Below, piece by piece: positions 24,881 to 33,156 of a DNA stretch of 64,000 bases; positions within the stretch are counted from its first letter, which is position 1; the number at the start of each line of letters is the position of its first letter. Source of the DNA: PALG01 sp964495885 (GTDB taxonomy: Bacteria; Bacteroidota; Bacteroidia; Flavobacteriales; Flavobacteriaceae); contig CAZBWO010000002.1 in NCBI GenBank assembly GCA_964495885.1, forward strand, positions 62,001 to 126,000, written 5' to 3'. Both the position numbers and the translations under genes were made by a program. The notes under the pieces are model-generated. The model worked only from the letters and a program-made list of their open reading frames with translations. It had not been told where the DNA came from and did not search any database.

Positions 24881-26626
24881 TTAATTTATTTGTACCAAAG
24901 ACCCTTTCACGGTGGTTGAACCACTACTGGATAATTCACTAGTGGCACTACCTTCCGCTTTGAAAGCGGCATTGGCTTTTACATTGACATTGGTTCCTTC
25001 TAGATTGAGGTCACCTGTGGCTTTTATATTAAAATCGCCAGCCGTTTCCATTGCTACTCCGCTGCTATCCAGTGTAAATACATTGGAATTTTCATCTTCG
25101 ATGACAATGGTGCCTGCATCTTCATCAAGTACCACTTTCTTTCCAGCAGGGGTTTCTATTATGAGTGATTTCTTCTCATCATCAAATAGTATTTTCATTT
25201 CGCTACGGGTGACAATTCCCTTTTCATGATTGTCATCAGTTGCAGTAATTGGTGCAGGCTTGGCGCTACTATGGAGCATCCCTAATACCACTGCGTGGTT
25301 GGGATCATCATTAATAAACCCAACTATAACTTCATCTCCAATTTCGGGTCTAAAAAAAGTACCTCTATTATCCCCGGCATCCAGTAAAGCAGCTCTTGCC
25401 CAAACACCCTGTTCTTCATTGTTGATAATAGGAATCTTTACCATGATACGTTCCTCTCCATTTGGATCACCTTCCAATTGCGTAACAACCCCAACTTGAA
25501 GTCCGTTCACGGCTGAAAGCAATCCAGCAGCTGGAAGGGGTTGGATATCATAGGTTTCGCTATGCCATTCAGGATTAATCCCAAAGGCTGCATCTACCAC
25601 CCAGTTACCATTGGCTATTTGGTGGCGAACAGCACTTATAAAAACCTTTCCGTTAAAGCGATCACCTACACCATCAAGCATTAGTGTGCGAGCAGGTTTT
25701 GCTTCGGCAATTCCTTGAAATTTAATACGCCCCCTTGTTTTGGAAAGCTGCTGAAAAAGTGACTTTGCATTACTCCAACTCTGCAATTGGGTGGAGTTCT
25801 GATTTCCACCGTGCTTTAATTCCAGATTTTCCAATGCAATTACTTCAGCGAGTTCAGACGAACTCATATTTCCATTGAGGGATAAACCGGGATCGTCTGC
25901 CAATGCTTCCACCAATTCTTGATCTGCAGGATTCCATCCATAGGCAGTAATATCATTGAATTGGTTTCGGGCATCCATTTCAGCATCAAAACTCAAAAGG
26001 GTAGCGCCAAAAGCAACGGTCTCCACTTCTTCCTGCTCCACATCTGGTGCAATAAGTGAGACAGTTCCATCATCTACTACAATTAGTTTTCCGTTTGCCT
26101 GAGCGCGGGTAATCATAAAGTCCCAATCTGAGGTATGGTATTGTACCAATTCAGGATGGGTATAATCTGTTGCTTCAATGACCGCATCGAGGCTATAAGA
26201 ATCAATTAATTCTGAAATCACATCAGCATCTGTACTATCATAGAAATAGTTGTTTTTTCTTCCAACGGTCATCTTAACTGCTTTGTCACGGCATTCCACA
26301 ATTAATACTGAATTGTTCTCCCGAACCTTAAGGGAATGTTTGATGATAATTCCTTTAAAAATGGTTTCTTCATCATTGTGATAACCTGCCGTAATTTCAA
26401 TTTCCTTCCCAGGAATCAATAGATCCTCATTACTAAGCTTGAAATCTTGGTCTGAAGCTTCTCCATCAAAAAAGGTTAAAAGTGCAAAGGGAATACGGTT
26501 GACTTCTTTTTCAACCGTAATATTTTTTACTTGATAGGTTGCAGAAAGCTCTTCCCCTTCAATCAATATTTTGAAGGTTGCCAAATCGGCACTTTGTGGA
26601 GTTGCTATGGTTCTACTATTATTCAT
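24881..26626 (-). CDS. VgrG/gp5-like spike protein
   Basis: The 581-residue protein has a gp27-like N-terminal hub (TFKILIEGEELSATYQVKNI onward), then a gp5 OB-fold at about residues 375-460 (GVVTQLEGDPNGEERIMVKI, GDEVIVGFINDDP) and a C-terminal beta-helix region of alternating Val/Ile/Asn that forms the spike shaft. It ends after the shaft without an effector extension. The role is the central trimeric spike of the baseplate (Afp8 counterpart). The gene directly abuts the LysM adaptor gene and precedes the PAAR gene. Confidence 0.93.
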   Translation of the reverse strand: MNNSRTIATPQSADLATFKILIEGEELSATYQVKNITVEKEVNRIPFALLTFFDGEASDQDFKLSNEDLLIPGKEIEITAGYHNDEETIFKGIIIKHSLKVRENNSVLIVECRDKAVKMTVGRKNNYFYDSTDADVISELIDSYSLDAVIEATDYTHPELVQYHTSDWDFMITRAQANGKLIVVDDGTVSLIAPDVEQEEVETVAFGATLLSFDAEMDARNQFNDITAYGWNPADQELVEALADDPGLSLNGNMSSSELAEVIALENLELKHGGNQNSTQLQSWSNAKSLFQQLSKTRGRIKFQGIAEAKPARTLMLDGVGDRFNGKVFISAVRHQIANGNWVVDAAFGINPEWHSETYDIQPLPAAGLLSAVNGLQVGVVTQLEGDPNGEERIMVKIPIINNEEQGVWARAALLDAGDNRGTFFRPEIGDEVIVGFINDDPNHAVVLGMLHSSAKPAPITATDDNHEKGIVTRSEMKILFDDEKKSLIIETPAGKKVVLDEDAGTIVIEDENSNVFTLDSSGVAMETAGDFNIKATGDLNLEGTNVNVKANAAFKAEGSATSELSSSGSTTVKGSLVQIN

Positions 26627-27316
26627 CTATGATACCTTTTCAATAGGAGGGAATTTTATTTTTTGTCCAGTGGTTAATTTTCTGAAATTGGTAATGTTAT
26701 TGGCTTTGGCTACTTCCAGATAGTATTTGGAGTCTCCATAAATTTTATAGGTCATTAATGGAAGCGTGTCGCCATCATTTACAATTCTTATGTGGGTGAG
26801 GTCTGGAGAATTGTTGTTCTCTTTTGCAACCCTAAGATCGTCCTCAACAGATCCTTTGAATTTGGTTTTGGCAACAGCCCGAAGTGGCGTTCCATCTGCA
26901 CCAAATAGCTTGAACTCAATAGACATTTCCAAAAGAGTTCCCTTAAATAGAAGGGTTCCCCAACCAATCATCACGTAATTAGGCTTGTGTTCATCACCAC
27001 TGTAATCGAACACAATTTTCTTAAACTTTTCAAGATCTTCTATGATGCCATCTCCACTGGAATCATCCTGTCCTTTTATGACACCTGTACGATCAAAGAG
27101 AAACTCTAATTCAATTTCCTCAGGTGGCGTACGAACGAACTTTGGTTGAGTAGCACTAGTCCCTTGACCTTGTGCCTCGGTGTACTCTACTTTGTATTTG
27201 AACGTGTATTTTTCAGGATTCAGCAAGGTGGAAAATTCTCCATCGCCAACTTTTTCCTTGAACTTGTCGTCCCTATACCCAGTAACTTTTAGTTTTTTTA
27301 ATTCACCACTGCTCAT
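26627..27316 (-). CDS. LysM-domain eCIS tail/baseplate adaptor (Afp7-like)
   Basis: The 229-residue protein begins with a beta-rich domain (KLKVTGYRDDKFKE, then STLLNPEKYTFKYKVEY) of the kind found in phage and eCIS tube-terminator or hub adaptors. It ends in a LysM module of about 50 residues (VNDGDTLPLMTYKIYGDSKY, then LTTGQKIKFPPI). Afp7-class proteins link the inner tube to the spike hub. Its ATG overlaps the stop of the DUF5908-type gene (TAATG). Its stop directly precedes the ATG of the VgrG-like gene. Confidence 0.88.
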   Translation of the reverse strand: MSSGELKKLKVTGYRDDKFKEKVGDGEFSTLLNPEKYTFKYKVEYTEAQGQGTSATQPKFVRTPPEEIELEFLFDRTGVIKGQDDSSGDGIIEDLEKFKKIVFDYSGDEHKPNYVMIGWGTLLFKGTLLEMSIEFKLFGADGTPLRAVAKTKFKGSVEDDLRVAKENNNSPDLTHIRIVNDGDTLPLMTYKIYGDSKYYLEVAKANNITNFRKLTTGQKIKFPPIEKVS

Positions 27317-27477
27317 TACCGTTCTTTTTTACGTTGTTCCATAAAAGCTATCTGTTCCATACACTCCTCCATGAGATTCGCTTCCTTTCCGCCAGATTGC
27401 TTGTCGTTGCTTGCATTGGTCTGTGCTGAATCGTTCACATTGATTTTGATGTATAGCTCTTTTATTTCAATAGCCAT
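27316..27477 (-). CDS. DUF5908-type small eCIS protein
   Basis: This short gene encodes 53 residues starting MAIEIKELYIKINVND and ending MEQIAFMEQRKKER. The N-terminal IEIKEL-IKI-V strand and a charged helical tail are the pattern of DUF5908, a small family found between tube and LysM genes of Bacteroidota eCIS loci. Its stop overlaps the ATG of the LysM gene (TAATG) and it starts two bases after the second tube gene ends, so it is surely translated in the operon. The role is unknown; a tube-to-hub assembly factor is plausible. Confidence 0.82.
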   Translation of the reverse strand: MAIEIKELYIKINVNDSAQTNASNDKQSGGKEANLMEECMEQIAFMEQRKKER

Positions 27478-27479
27478 GA

Positions 27480-27920
27480 TTACACAATTGTAAAGTAGTT
27501 ATATGCCAATTCTATGGTTTCAATGGCAATCTTGTTTTCTTCTGCATTTAGATCGCTTACATTCCATTTAACTGGGTACGCATGTACCACGTTCCAGGTT
27601 AGGAGCGGTTCGTGTTCTTCATTAAGCAGTTTCACGGTAAGGTCTAAGGGTTCAAATTGAAAGCTTTCAATGGCATCCCTACACCAATCAATCAATTTGG
27701 AATCGGTGACCATCCCTCGTTTAAGGACCAGGTTCGGAAATTTAGTCCTTACCGGAAACTTGTGCTTAAATCTATTTTCCCCACCTTCGGCAAATTCTTC
27801 TGTTTCAATATCTACGGAAAGTCCTGCGACCGATTGGAATTGTACATCAGCCTCTTGAGAAGAGATTCCATTGAATTCTACTTTAAAATGAAAGCTTACG
27901 GGTGGATATACATTGCTCAT
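27480..27920 (-). CDS. eCIS inner tube protein 2 (gp19 family)
   Basis: The 146-residue protein has the T4 gp19-like tube fold signature: VSFHFKVEFNGI, AGLSVDIETEEFAEGG and the KFPNLVLKRGMV strand. It is a homologue, not a copy, of the adjacent 145-residue tube protein. In eCIS loci one tube paralogue usually builds the main tube and another acts as the initiator next to the baseplate. Being nearer the baseplate genes, this one is the better initiator candidate. Its ATG overlaps the stop of the first tube gene (27920). Confidence 0.92.
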   Translation of the reverse strand: MSNVYPPVSFHFKVEFNGISSQEADVQFQSVAGLSVDIETEEFAEGGENRFKHKFPVRTKFPNLVLKRGMVTDSKLIDWCRDAIESFQFEPLDLTVKLLNEEHEPLLTWNVVHAYPVKWNVSDLNAEENKIAIETIELAYNYFTIV

Positions 27921-28357
27921 TAGTCACCGTTTTGAATGGTGAGTCCTTCGTGCGCTACTTCCATGGATTCGATGGCCGTTTCATTGGCATCTCCTTTTAG
28001 GTCTGTAGACTGCACTTTAATAGGGAAGGCGTTTTTGACTTTCCAGACCACTACCGGTTCGTGCTCTTCATTGAGCAATTTGATGGTAATGTCGCGTCGC
28101 TCAATGGTATTAAGCTTTACGGAATTCCACCATTGGTAGTATTCGTTATCGTCTTTAAATGTGCCTCTTTTAAGCGTAATGTTGCTGTATTTTTGCATGC
28201 CCGGCATTTTAATCTTACTGTATTCGGGGCTTGCCCCATGCCGGTATTCGATCAATTCGGTTTCTACATCCAGTCCGGAGACTTCGGTAAAGCCAATATT
28301 TGTTCCTCCCCAGTCTACCTGAAAATGAAACTTAACTAATGGATATGTTTCTGCCAT
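27920..28357 (-). CDS. eCIS inner tube protein 1 (gp19 family)
   Basis: The 145-residue protein shows the gp19 tube pattern: VKFHFQVDWGGTNIGF, TEVSGLDVETELIEYRHG and MQKYSNITLKRGTFKDDNE. It would stack as hexameric rings inside the sheath to form the conduit for cargo. It lies 33 bases after the sheath gene. As the first tube gene after the sheath, it is the likely major tube subunit. Confidence 0.93.
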   Translation of the reverse strand: MAETYPLVKFHFQVDWGGTNIGFTEVSGLDVETELIEYRHGASPEYSKIKMPGMQKYSNITLKRGTFKDDNEYYQWWNSVKLNTIERRDITIKLLNEEHEPVVVWKVKNAFPIKVQSTDLKGDANETAIESMEVAHEGLTIQNGD

Positions 28358-28390
28358 TGTATTATATTTTTAGTGTTTACAAATCAATTA

Positions 28391-30367
28391 TTAGGATTCC
28401 TGCATTTTGTGTGAGAATTTCAGGATAATGAATTCGGCAGGACGTACAACGGCCATTCCAATTTCAATATTCATTCTTCCATTTAAAATGTCATCTGCGG
28501 TCATGGTTTCACCAAGGCCAACCCTTACAAAAAAGGCTTGATCTGGCTTTGCACCTGCAAGTGCCCCTGCACGCCATTGTAGCGTTAAAAAGTTTTCTAT
28601 CATGGCACGTACTTTCACCCAAGTGTTCTTGTCATTTGGTTCAAACACAAAAGGTTCTGTTGCTTTTTTGATAGACTCTTCCGCCATGTTGAAAAAGCGT
28701 CGAACCGAAATGTATCGCCATTCATTATCATTTCCAGCCAAGGTTCTTGCCCCCCAAACCATGATGCCTTTTCCAGTAAATGGACGGATGGCATTGACCG
28801 ATTTTCCTATCCCATCATTAGGGATGTTCAAATCTTCTTGATCTTTCTTGCTGATAAGTGTTGTAACACCAACTACGTTGCTCAAGCTGGTATTGGCTGG
28901 AGCTTTCCAGACCCCTCTTTCATTATCAACCCGGGCATATACACCTGCTAGGGTGGCGCTAGGAGGTAGGGTAAGGTATTCTGCAGAAATCGCTCTGTAA
29001 ATAGATTTTAAGGCTGGAATCGCTTCTAAAGCCGAATCTTCATAGGTATCCACGAAACTGTTTGTGGTAGAGACAATGTAATCTACTGCAGATTTCAAAG
29101 AAGACCACATTCCAACAATATCATTTACATGTGGTTCAATGCGGTCAACATTGGTTGTGCCAGTTCCAAAATAGCTGGTCGTTGCAGTGGTGGGATCTGT
29201 ATCATAGTTAATCCCTGTTGCAGAAGTAATAGCAATTGCCGAAGTAAGACTGGTAGAATCATCTTCCATTTTGATGATTTCCTGTACTACATCATTAATA
29301 GCCCCGCCTGTTACTGAAGCAGACACACTGGCTTGAATGGTTTCCAGTAAATGCTCTGAACTACCAGAGTGGGAGATGGTCAACGGACCGGCAGTCCCTA
29401 CTTCAACCGCATCCCGAATAAAATCGATTACATCTGCATAGAATTGAAGCAAATTGATGAGACTGGCTCTGGAATTATCTCCCTTTAAAATATTGGCCAA
29501 TCCTTGATATTGGTTGTCCAAGGCAGTATAACTTCCGCTTAGCATTCCGTCTACTTCGGCAGCAACAGCCGCTTGGTCATCAACCAATTCGTCAAGCTCA
29601 TCGGCTAGGGTTTTTGCATCAGCATCAGTAACCAAATCGGATAAATTGACTCCACTTCCAGAAACAGTAATGTTTCCTTTGATGTCACTGTAATTCACTT
29701 CCCTTGGAAGGTTGGCCTTCAGCCAGGGAGAATACACAGCACCATATTTCAAGTAGTTCATGCCAATTCCGTTTCGGAAATCCTGGATGGCATCGTCATG
29801 ATCTTCCGTGTTTTCCTTCGTATCCAAAATGGCGAAGCGGTCACCCAAATCGTTACACTGATCCAACATTTGTTGGTACAAGCTGTTCATATTTGTCTGT
29901 GACATCAACGGAGCGTCGGGAGCCACCAAGATTGTTGGCTCATCTACTTTCTTTACAGCGTTCAAGCCTTTCCAAAGTCCGGCAGAATCACCATCTCCCA
30001 GAATAACGGTTTCGCCGTATTTCCCTACGGAAACGATATAACAATCACCCCCACCGTTGGCATAGAACATTCTAATGCACTCATAGAGGTAATATTTATC
30101 GTCTAAGTTAATTGTGGTTACCTGGTTAAGGGCATCCAGTTCTACCGTAGTGATGTCTACTTCGGGAGCACCCCCAAAATAAGTTACGAAGTCCAACACC
30201 GAGGAAATCTTGGTGGGAACGTTCAATAGGTCGTCGTCAACATTTTCCTTCGCTTTCTTGGTATACCCAATAAAGGCCGGAATAGCTGTTGCTACTTGGG
30301 CTACCGAAGGAGGAAAGATCGAAATCTCTTCTACATAGACGCCCGGCGTTTTGTACGTTGTTGCCAT
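28391..30367 (-). CDS. eCIS contractile sheath protein with large insertion
   Basis: The 658-residue protein begins TYKTPGVYVEEISIFPPSVA and ends with the sheath C-terminal domain (KGIMVWGARTLAGNDNEWRY, then AFFVRVGLGETMTADDI and GMAVVRPAEFIILKF). These are the classic contractile sheath ends that interlock between subunits. Between YLKYGAVYSPWLK and LPPSATLAGVYARVDNERG (about residues 225-455) is an insertion of roughly 230 residues, rich in Ala, Ser, Thr and Asp, with coiled-coil-like helices. Sheaths usually carry variable surface domains here. Only one sheath gene is present. Confidence 0.95.
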   Translation of the reverse strand: MATTYKTPGVYVEEISIFPPSVAQVATAIPAFIGYTKKAKENVDDDLLNVPTKISSVLDFVTYFGGAPEVDITTVELDALNQVTTINLDDKYYLYECIRMFYANGGGDCYIVSVGKYGETVILGDGDSAGLWKGLNAVKKVDEPTILVAPDAPLMSQTNMNSLYQQMLDQCNDLGDRFAILDTKENTEDHDDAIQDFRNGIGMNYLKYGAVYSPWLKANLPREVNYSDIKGNITVSGSGVNLSDLVTDADAKTLADELDELVDDQAAVAAEVDGMLSGSYTALDNQYQGLANILKGDNSRASLINLLQFYADVIDFIRDAVEVGTAGPLTISHSGSSEHLLETIQASVSASVTGGAINDVVQEIIKMEDDSTSLTSAIAITSATGINYDTDPTTATTSYFGTGTTNVDRIEPHVNDIVGMWSSLKSAVDYIVSTTNSFVDTYEDSALEAIPALKSIYRAISAEYLTLPPSATLAGVYARVDNERGVWKAPANTSLSNVVGVTTLISKKDQEDLNIPNDGIGKSVNAIRPFTGKGIMVWGARTLAGNDNEWRYISVRRFFNMAEESIKKATEPFVFEPNDKNTWVKVRAMIENFLTLQWRAGALAGAKPDQAFFVRVGLGETMTADDILNGRMNIEIGMAVVRPAEFIILKFSHKMQES

Positions 30368-30377
30368 AGTTAAAAAT

Positions 30378-31250
30378 TTAGTTAATGAATATTTCTGAAA
30401 TTGTTTTTATAATGTTGCCTCCGCCATCTTTTTCAAAGATGATCCTATACGGTTGTGCCGAAGGCCGTTCTGTACTGTCAAAAGAATATCCTACAATCCC
30501 ATTTTTTACCAAAGGGAGTTCGGTTGGATCACTGGAATGAATCAAGCTGTTGTCTACTGGGTTGATGTAGTTCCAGACGGTACTTCTGTTTAGTATTTGA
30601 ATTTTGTAAATGGGTGCAGTTCCTTGCAGGGTACCGTCATTGTTTAGCACATTTCTAGTATTTCCATCTACGCCCGTGGTGTCATCTCCAGCCATTTCCA
30701 GTTGGATGATTCCAAAGAGTCCTCGGGATTCCCTTTCAGTGAGTGATTCCTGTAAGGCTTCATAGGTTGTTTCCAAAATGGTAAAGTCTTCAATAGCATT
30801 GGTTGTAGTTTCCAAATCGATATATTGAAAACTTCCCGCTTCGGTAAATGGTTTTTTGTTCGAAAAGTAAAATGGGATATCCGGATTGGCCTCTACGGTA
30901 GAATAATTTTCAAACAAATAATCCTTTACCTTCAGTAAAAAAGTAAGGGATTCGTCCTGTGCAATAGTAACATTTGGTTGGTAAATGCCACTATTGGGAG
31001 CCGTTTCCGAAGCATTCACCCAAAGTTCCATCCCAGCTTTGTTATATCGCGCTACTATTTTCAATCCGTTTAGTTTCCGCTGTGTTTTTGCACTGGGCAC
31101 CACTTCCAAGAATGATTGGTAACTATATTTCTCCAGTTGCTCTGCCTTCAAACTAGGGGAATCATCAAAAGCCGTAGCTCCATCATCCAAAAAATAGTGG
31201 TGGTAAAAGTTCACCTCCAATAATTTCTTGTATGTATTGGTGAAACTCAT
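30378..31250 (-). CDS. Unknown eCIS protein between cap and sheath genes
   Basis: I do not recognise this 290-residue protein. It starts SFTNTYKKLLEVNFYHHYFL and is mostly beta-rich with a conserved-looking LNGLKIVARYNKAGMELWV section. No signal peptide, TM segment or catalytic motif is visible. The gene overlaps the cap gene by four bases (ATGA) and ends ten bases before the sheath gene, so it is co-translated with terminal and shaft components. A cap-adaptor or sheath-terminator role is the simplest guess, from position only. Confidence 0.75.
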   Translation of the reverse strand: MSFTNTYKKLLEVNFYHHYFLDDGATAFDDSPSLKAEQLEKYSYQSFLEVVPSAKTQRKLNGLKIVARYNKAGMELWVNASETAPNSGIYQPNVTIAQDESLTFLLKVKDYLFENYSTVEANPDIPFYFSNKKPFTEAGSFQYIDLETTTNAIEDFTILETTYEALQESLTERESRGLFGIIQLEMAGDDTTGVDGNTRNVLNNDGTLQGTAPIYKIQILNRSTVWNYINPVDNSLIHSSDPTELPLVKNGIVGYSFDSTERPSAQPYRIIFEKDGGGNIIKTISEIFIN

Positions 31251-31840
31251 GATTCTGATGTTTGAAGGGTTCCTTGAATTTCGGTAATGGCATCTCCTTT
31301 TTTGAATACATCGGTACCTTCAACCTTCACAATGCTTACTTTGTACATTACATTGGGAACCGATTTCCCCCCAAGCGTTCCCCACACATAATTAAGTTGC
31401 TCGAAAGTTGGAGTGTAGAGGTCAATGGAAAATTTAAATTCCTTTACATCATCCAATGCAGAGATCGTGGGGTTTAAAATGGTATTATGTTGAGAGAATA
31501 CTTTCTTATTCTGAAAGAACTCAATAATGGCAGAAAGTGCCGTAATGGATTTGGTATAAACCGTTCTATTTGCTGAAAAAAGAATGTATAGATTTAGATT
31601 AATGGGCTTGTTCTTGTATTGATAGGCTCCATTTTTGAAATTTACATTCGGAAGGTTTTTCAACGCTACTTCTTCCTCTATATTAATTAAGGACAATACT
31701 ACCTTGTCATTCATGGTGGTAATGTCTGGATCTTCCATTTTGGCAATGTTCTCTAGCACCAATAGTGACCCATCTGGAAGTTTTGCATCTAAATATTGAT
31801 CAACTTGATCTTTAATTATTTCAAGGGTTTCGTAGATCAT
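31247..31840 (-). CDS. eCIS cap protein (DUF4255/Pvc16 N-terminal family)
   Basis: The 197-residue protein matches the Pvc16 N-terminal family: IYETLEIIKDQVDQYLD at the start, then VVLSLINIEEEVALKN, INLNLYILFSANRTVY and the conserved YTPTFEQLNYVWGTLGG. In eCIS particles this protein terminates the tube and sheath at the end opposite the baseplate. It is the first gene of the minus-strand locus, so the main promoter should lie in the 244-base gap to its right. Confidence 0.92.
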   Translation of the reverse strand: MIYETLEIIKDQVDQYLDAKLPDGSLLVLENIAKMEDPDITTMNDKVVLSLINIEEEVALKNLPNVNFKNGAYQYKNKPINLNLYILFSANRTVYTKSITALSAIIEFFQNKKVFSQHNTILNPTISALDDVKEFKFSIDLYTPTFEQLNYVWGTLGGKSVPNVMYKVSIVKVEGTDVFKKGDAITEIQGTLQTSES

Positions 31841-31973
31841 GATTGGTTAGGAGTACACAGTTTATGATGACTATAAAACTACTTGATTTCAATACTGTCA
31901 TTCAAGAGTTGTTTAACTGAATCTAGGCGGGGGTAATTACAAGTTATTACAGAGAATTAGTAAGGAATATCTA

Positions 31974-32017
31974 CAGGGAAAAACCTTAAAAGCAGATAGG
32001 GTTTTTCCTGTTTTTTT
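31974..32017 (+). terminator. Terminator-like hairpin with T-run in the eCIS upstream gap
   Basis: CAGGGAAAAACC (31974-31985) pairs, with one bulge, with GGGTTTTTCCTG (31999-32010), and seven T residues follow on the plus strand (32011-32017). This is a good rho-independent terminator for plus-strand RNA. However, the only gene to its left is on the minus strand, so it would end a non-coding RNA or antisense transcript. The rest of the 31841-32084 gap is AT-rich with TAAATTTG at 32022-32029, a match to the Bacteroidota -7 motif before the 118-residue gene. No clear promoter was found for the eCIS genes. Confidence 0.5.
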
Positions 32018-32084
32018 CGGTTAAATTTGTTAAATAAATAGCTTTTGATTTAATTCAAAGTGAATTTCAAAAATCTACAGTGTT

Positions 32085-32441
32085 ATGGCAAAACCAAGTA
32101 AATGTATTAGTGTATCTGAAGCTCAAGGCCTTCAGGATAATTGGGTCCAATCTAGGGTTTCCAGTATTAGTAACCTTTTAAATGAGGAAGATGCAAGGGA
32201 TTTTACGTTTAGCGTAGATGACCTTCAAGAGTATATTGATTATGTTAAGGAAGAATCTGCAAAGGCGGGAATTACCAATCCGGGTATTCGTATCTTTTTT
32301 GCGGCGTATGATAACAAGGACAGTAATAAAGCTACCGTCTTTTTGGGTGCTACCGATGGAACTCAAAGCGACTCTGATAATAACTATAATATTGATCCTT
32401 TGAATAGGACTCAAGGAGGATGGCCTCCAAATACTTACTAA
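32085..32441 (+). CDS. Flavobacterial hypothetical protein upstream of a two-component system
   Basis: The 118-residue protein is soluble and has no signal peptide. Features are a helical first part (QDNWVQSRVSSISNLLNEE), RDFTFSVDDLQEYIDYVKEE and a strand-rich GIRIFFAAYDNK section. Proteins of this shape are common in flavobacteria, but I know no function. It starts the plus-strand cluster and is separated by one base from the membrane-protein gene. It may be a regulatory partner of the sensor system, or simply a neighbour. Confidence 0.7.
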   Translation: MAKPSKCISVSEAQGLQDNWVQSRVSSISNLLNEEDARDFTFSVDDLQEYIDYVKEESAKAGITNPGIRIFFAAYDNKDSNKATVFLGATDGTQSDSDNNYNIDPLNRTQGGWPPNTY

Positions 32442-32442
32442 A

Positions 32443-33156
32443 TTGGGAATAAAGGAGTATTTTATTTATGCCTTTCCAGGATTTATATTTGAATTCTTTG
32501 CTTTTTTTTCTGGGATCATTTATATAAAAAGAAATGGTATGGAAAAGCCCATAAAATTATTTATGGGTTTTTTGTTATTTACTCTTATTGTAGAAATAAT
32601 TGCTTCTATTCCAGTTATTGCTCATTTTTCAGAATATCGTTATTTTCAATGGATTTCAGAAACCCCGTTTGAAAATAATGCCTGGACTTACAATATTTAC
32701 AATTTAGTTAACCCGATTGTCATTAGTTTTTATTTTTTCAATTATATAAATGATAAAAAATTTCGAAAATTTATACAAACAATGTTGGTATTGTTTGTTT
32801 CTATTTCAATTTATATATTCTATCGTCAATCCATTTTTGAGGACTCTTCCATCATTGTAATCTTCGGAACTATTATTATTCTTCTTGTTTTATTAAAGTT
32901 TTTCTATGAACTTTTAAAATCTGAAGTATTATTAAGGCTAATGAAACATCTTCCCATGTATATCGCAGTGGGGGTTTTTGTTTTTAACTTGGTGACCACA
33001 CCACTCACAATTTTTTCTGATTATTTTAGTACTAGTAGTGGCAATGGGATGTTTGTGAAATTGCAGGTGTATGTTATCCTTTTTTCCAATATCTTTATGT
33101 ATTCAATTTTTATTATCGGATTTTTAGCATGCTCAAAGAAGAAGAAATTCTCTTAA
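32443..33156 (+). CDS. Six- or seven-TM membrane protein, putative sensor partner
   Basis: The 237-residue protein consists of short loops and six or seven hydrophobic helices (for example YAFPGFIFEFFAFFSGIIYI and IYIFYR). The first in-frame start is TTG at 32443; no ATG is available before the first helix, so the start is uncertain. A purine-rich AAGGAG lies further upstream. The gene overlaps the kinase gene by 28 bases. The arrangement of a multi-TM protein followed by a kinase with a single TM segment suggests a split sensor, with this protein perceiving the signal. Family unknown. Confidence 0.72.
   Translation: MGIKEYFIYAFPGFIFEFFAFFSGIIYIKRNGMEKPIKLFMGFLLFTLIVEIIASIPVIAHFSEYRYFQWISETPFENNAWTYNIYNLVNPIVISFYFFNYINDKKFRKFIQTMLVLFVSISIYIFYRQSIFEDSSIIVIFGTIIILLVLLKFFYELLKSEVLLRLMKHLPMYIAVGVFVFNLVTTPLTIFSDYFSTSSGNGMFVKLQVYVILFSNIFMYSIFIIGFLACSKKKKFS

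Noticed and set aside
27480..28357. The two tube genes as a recent tandem duplication
   Set aside because: The proteins share the fold but differ over most of their length. Two tube paralogues are normal for eCIS loci.
1170..31840. The contractile locus could be a prophage or a type VI secretion system
   Set aside because: There are no capsid, portal, terminase, holin or integrase genes and no TssB/C, ClpV or TssJLM genes. The DUF4255 cap, DUF4157 cargo, CIS_TMP tape measure and AAA+ ATPase are eCIS hallmarks.
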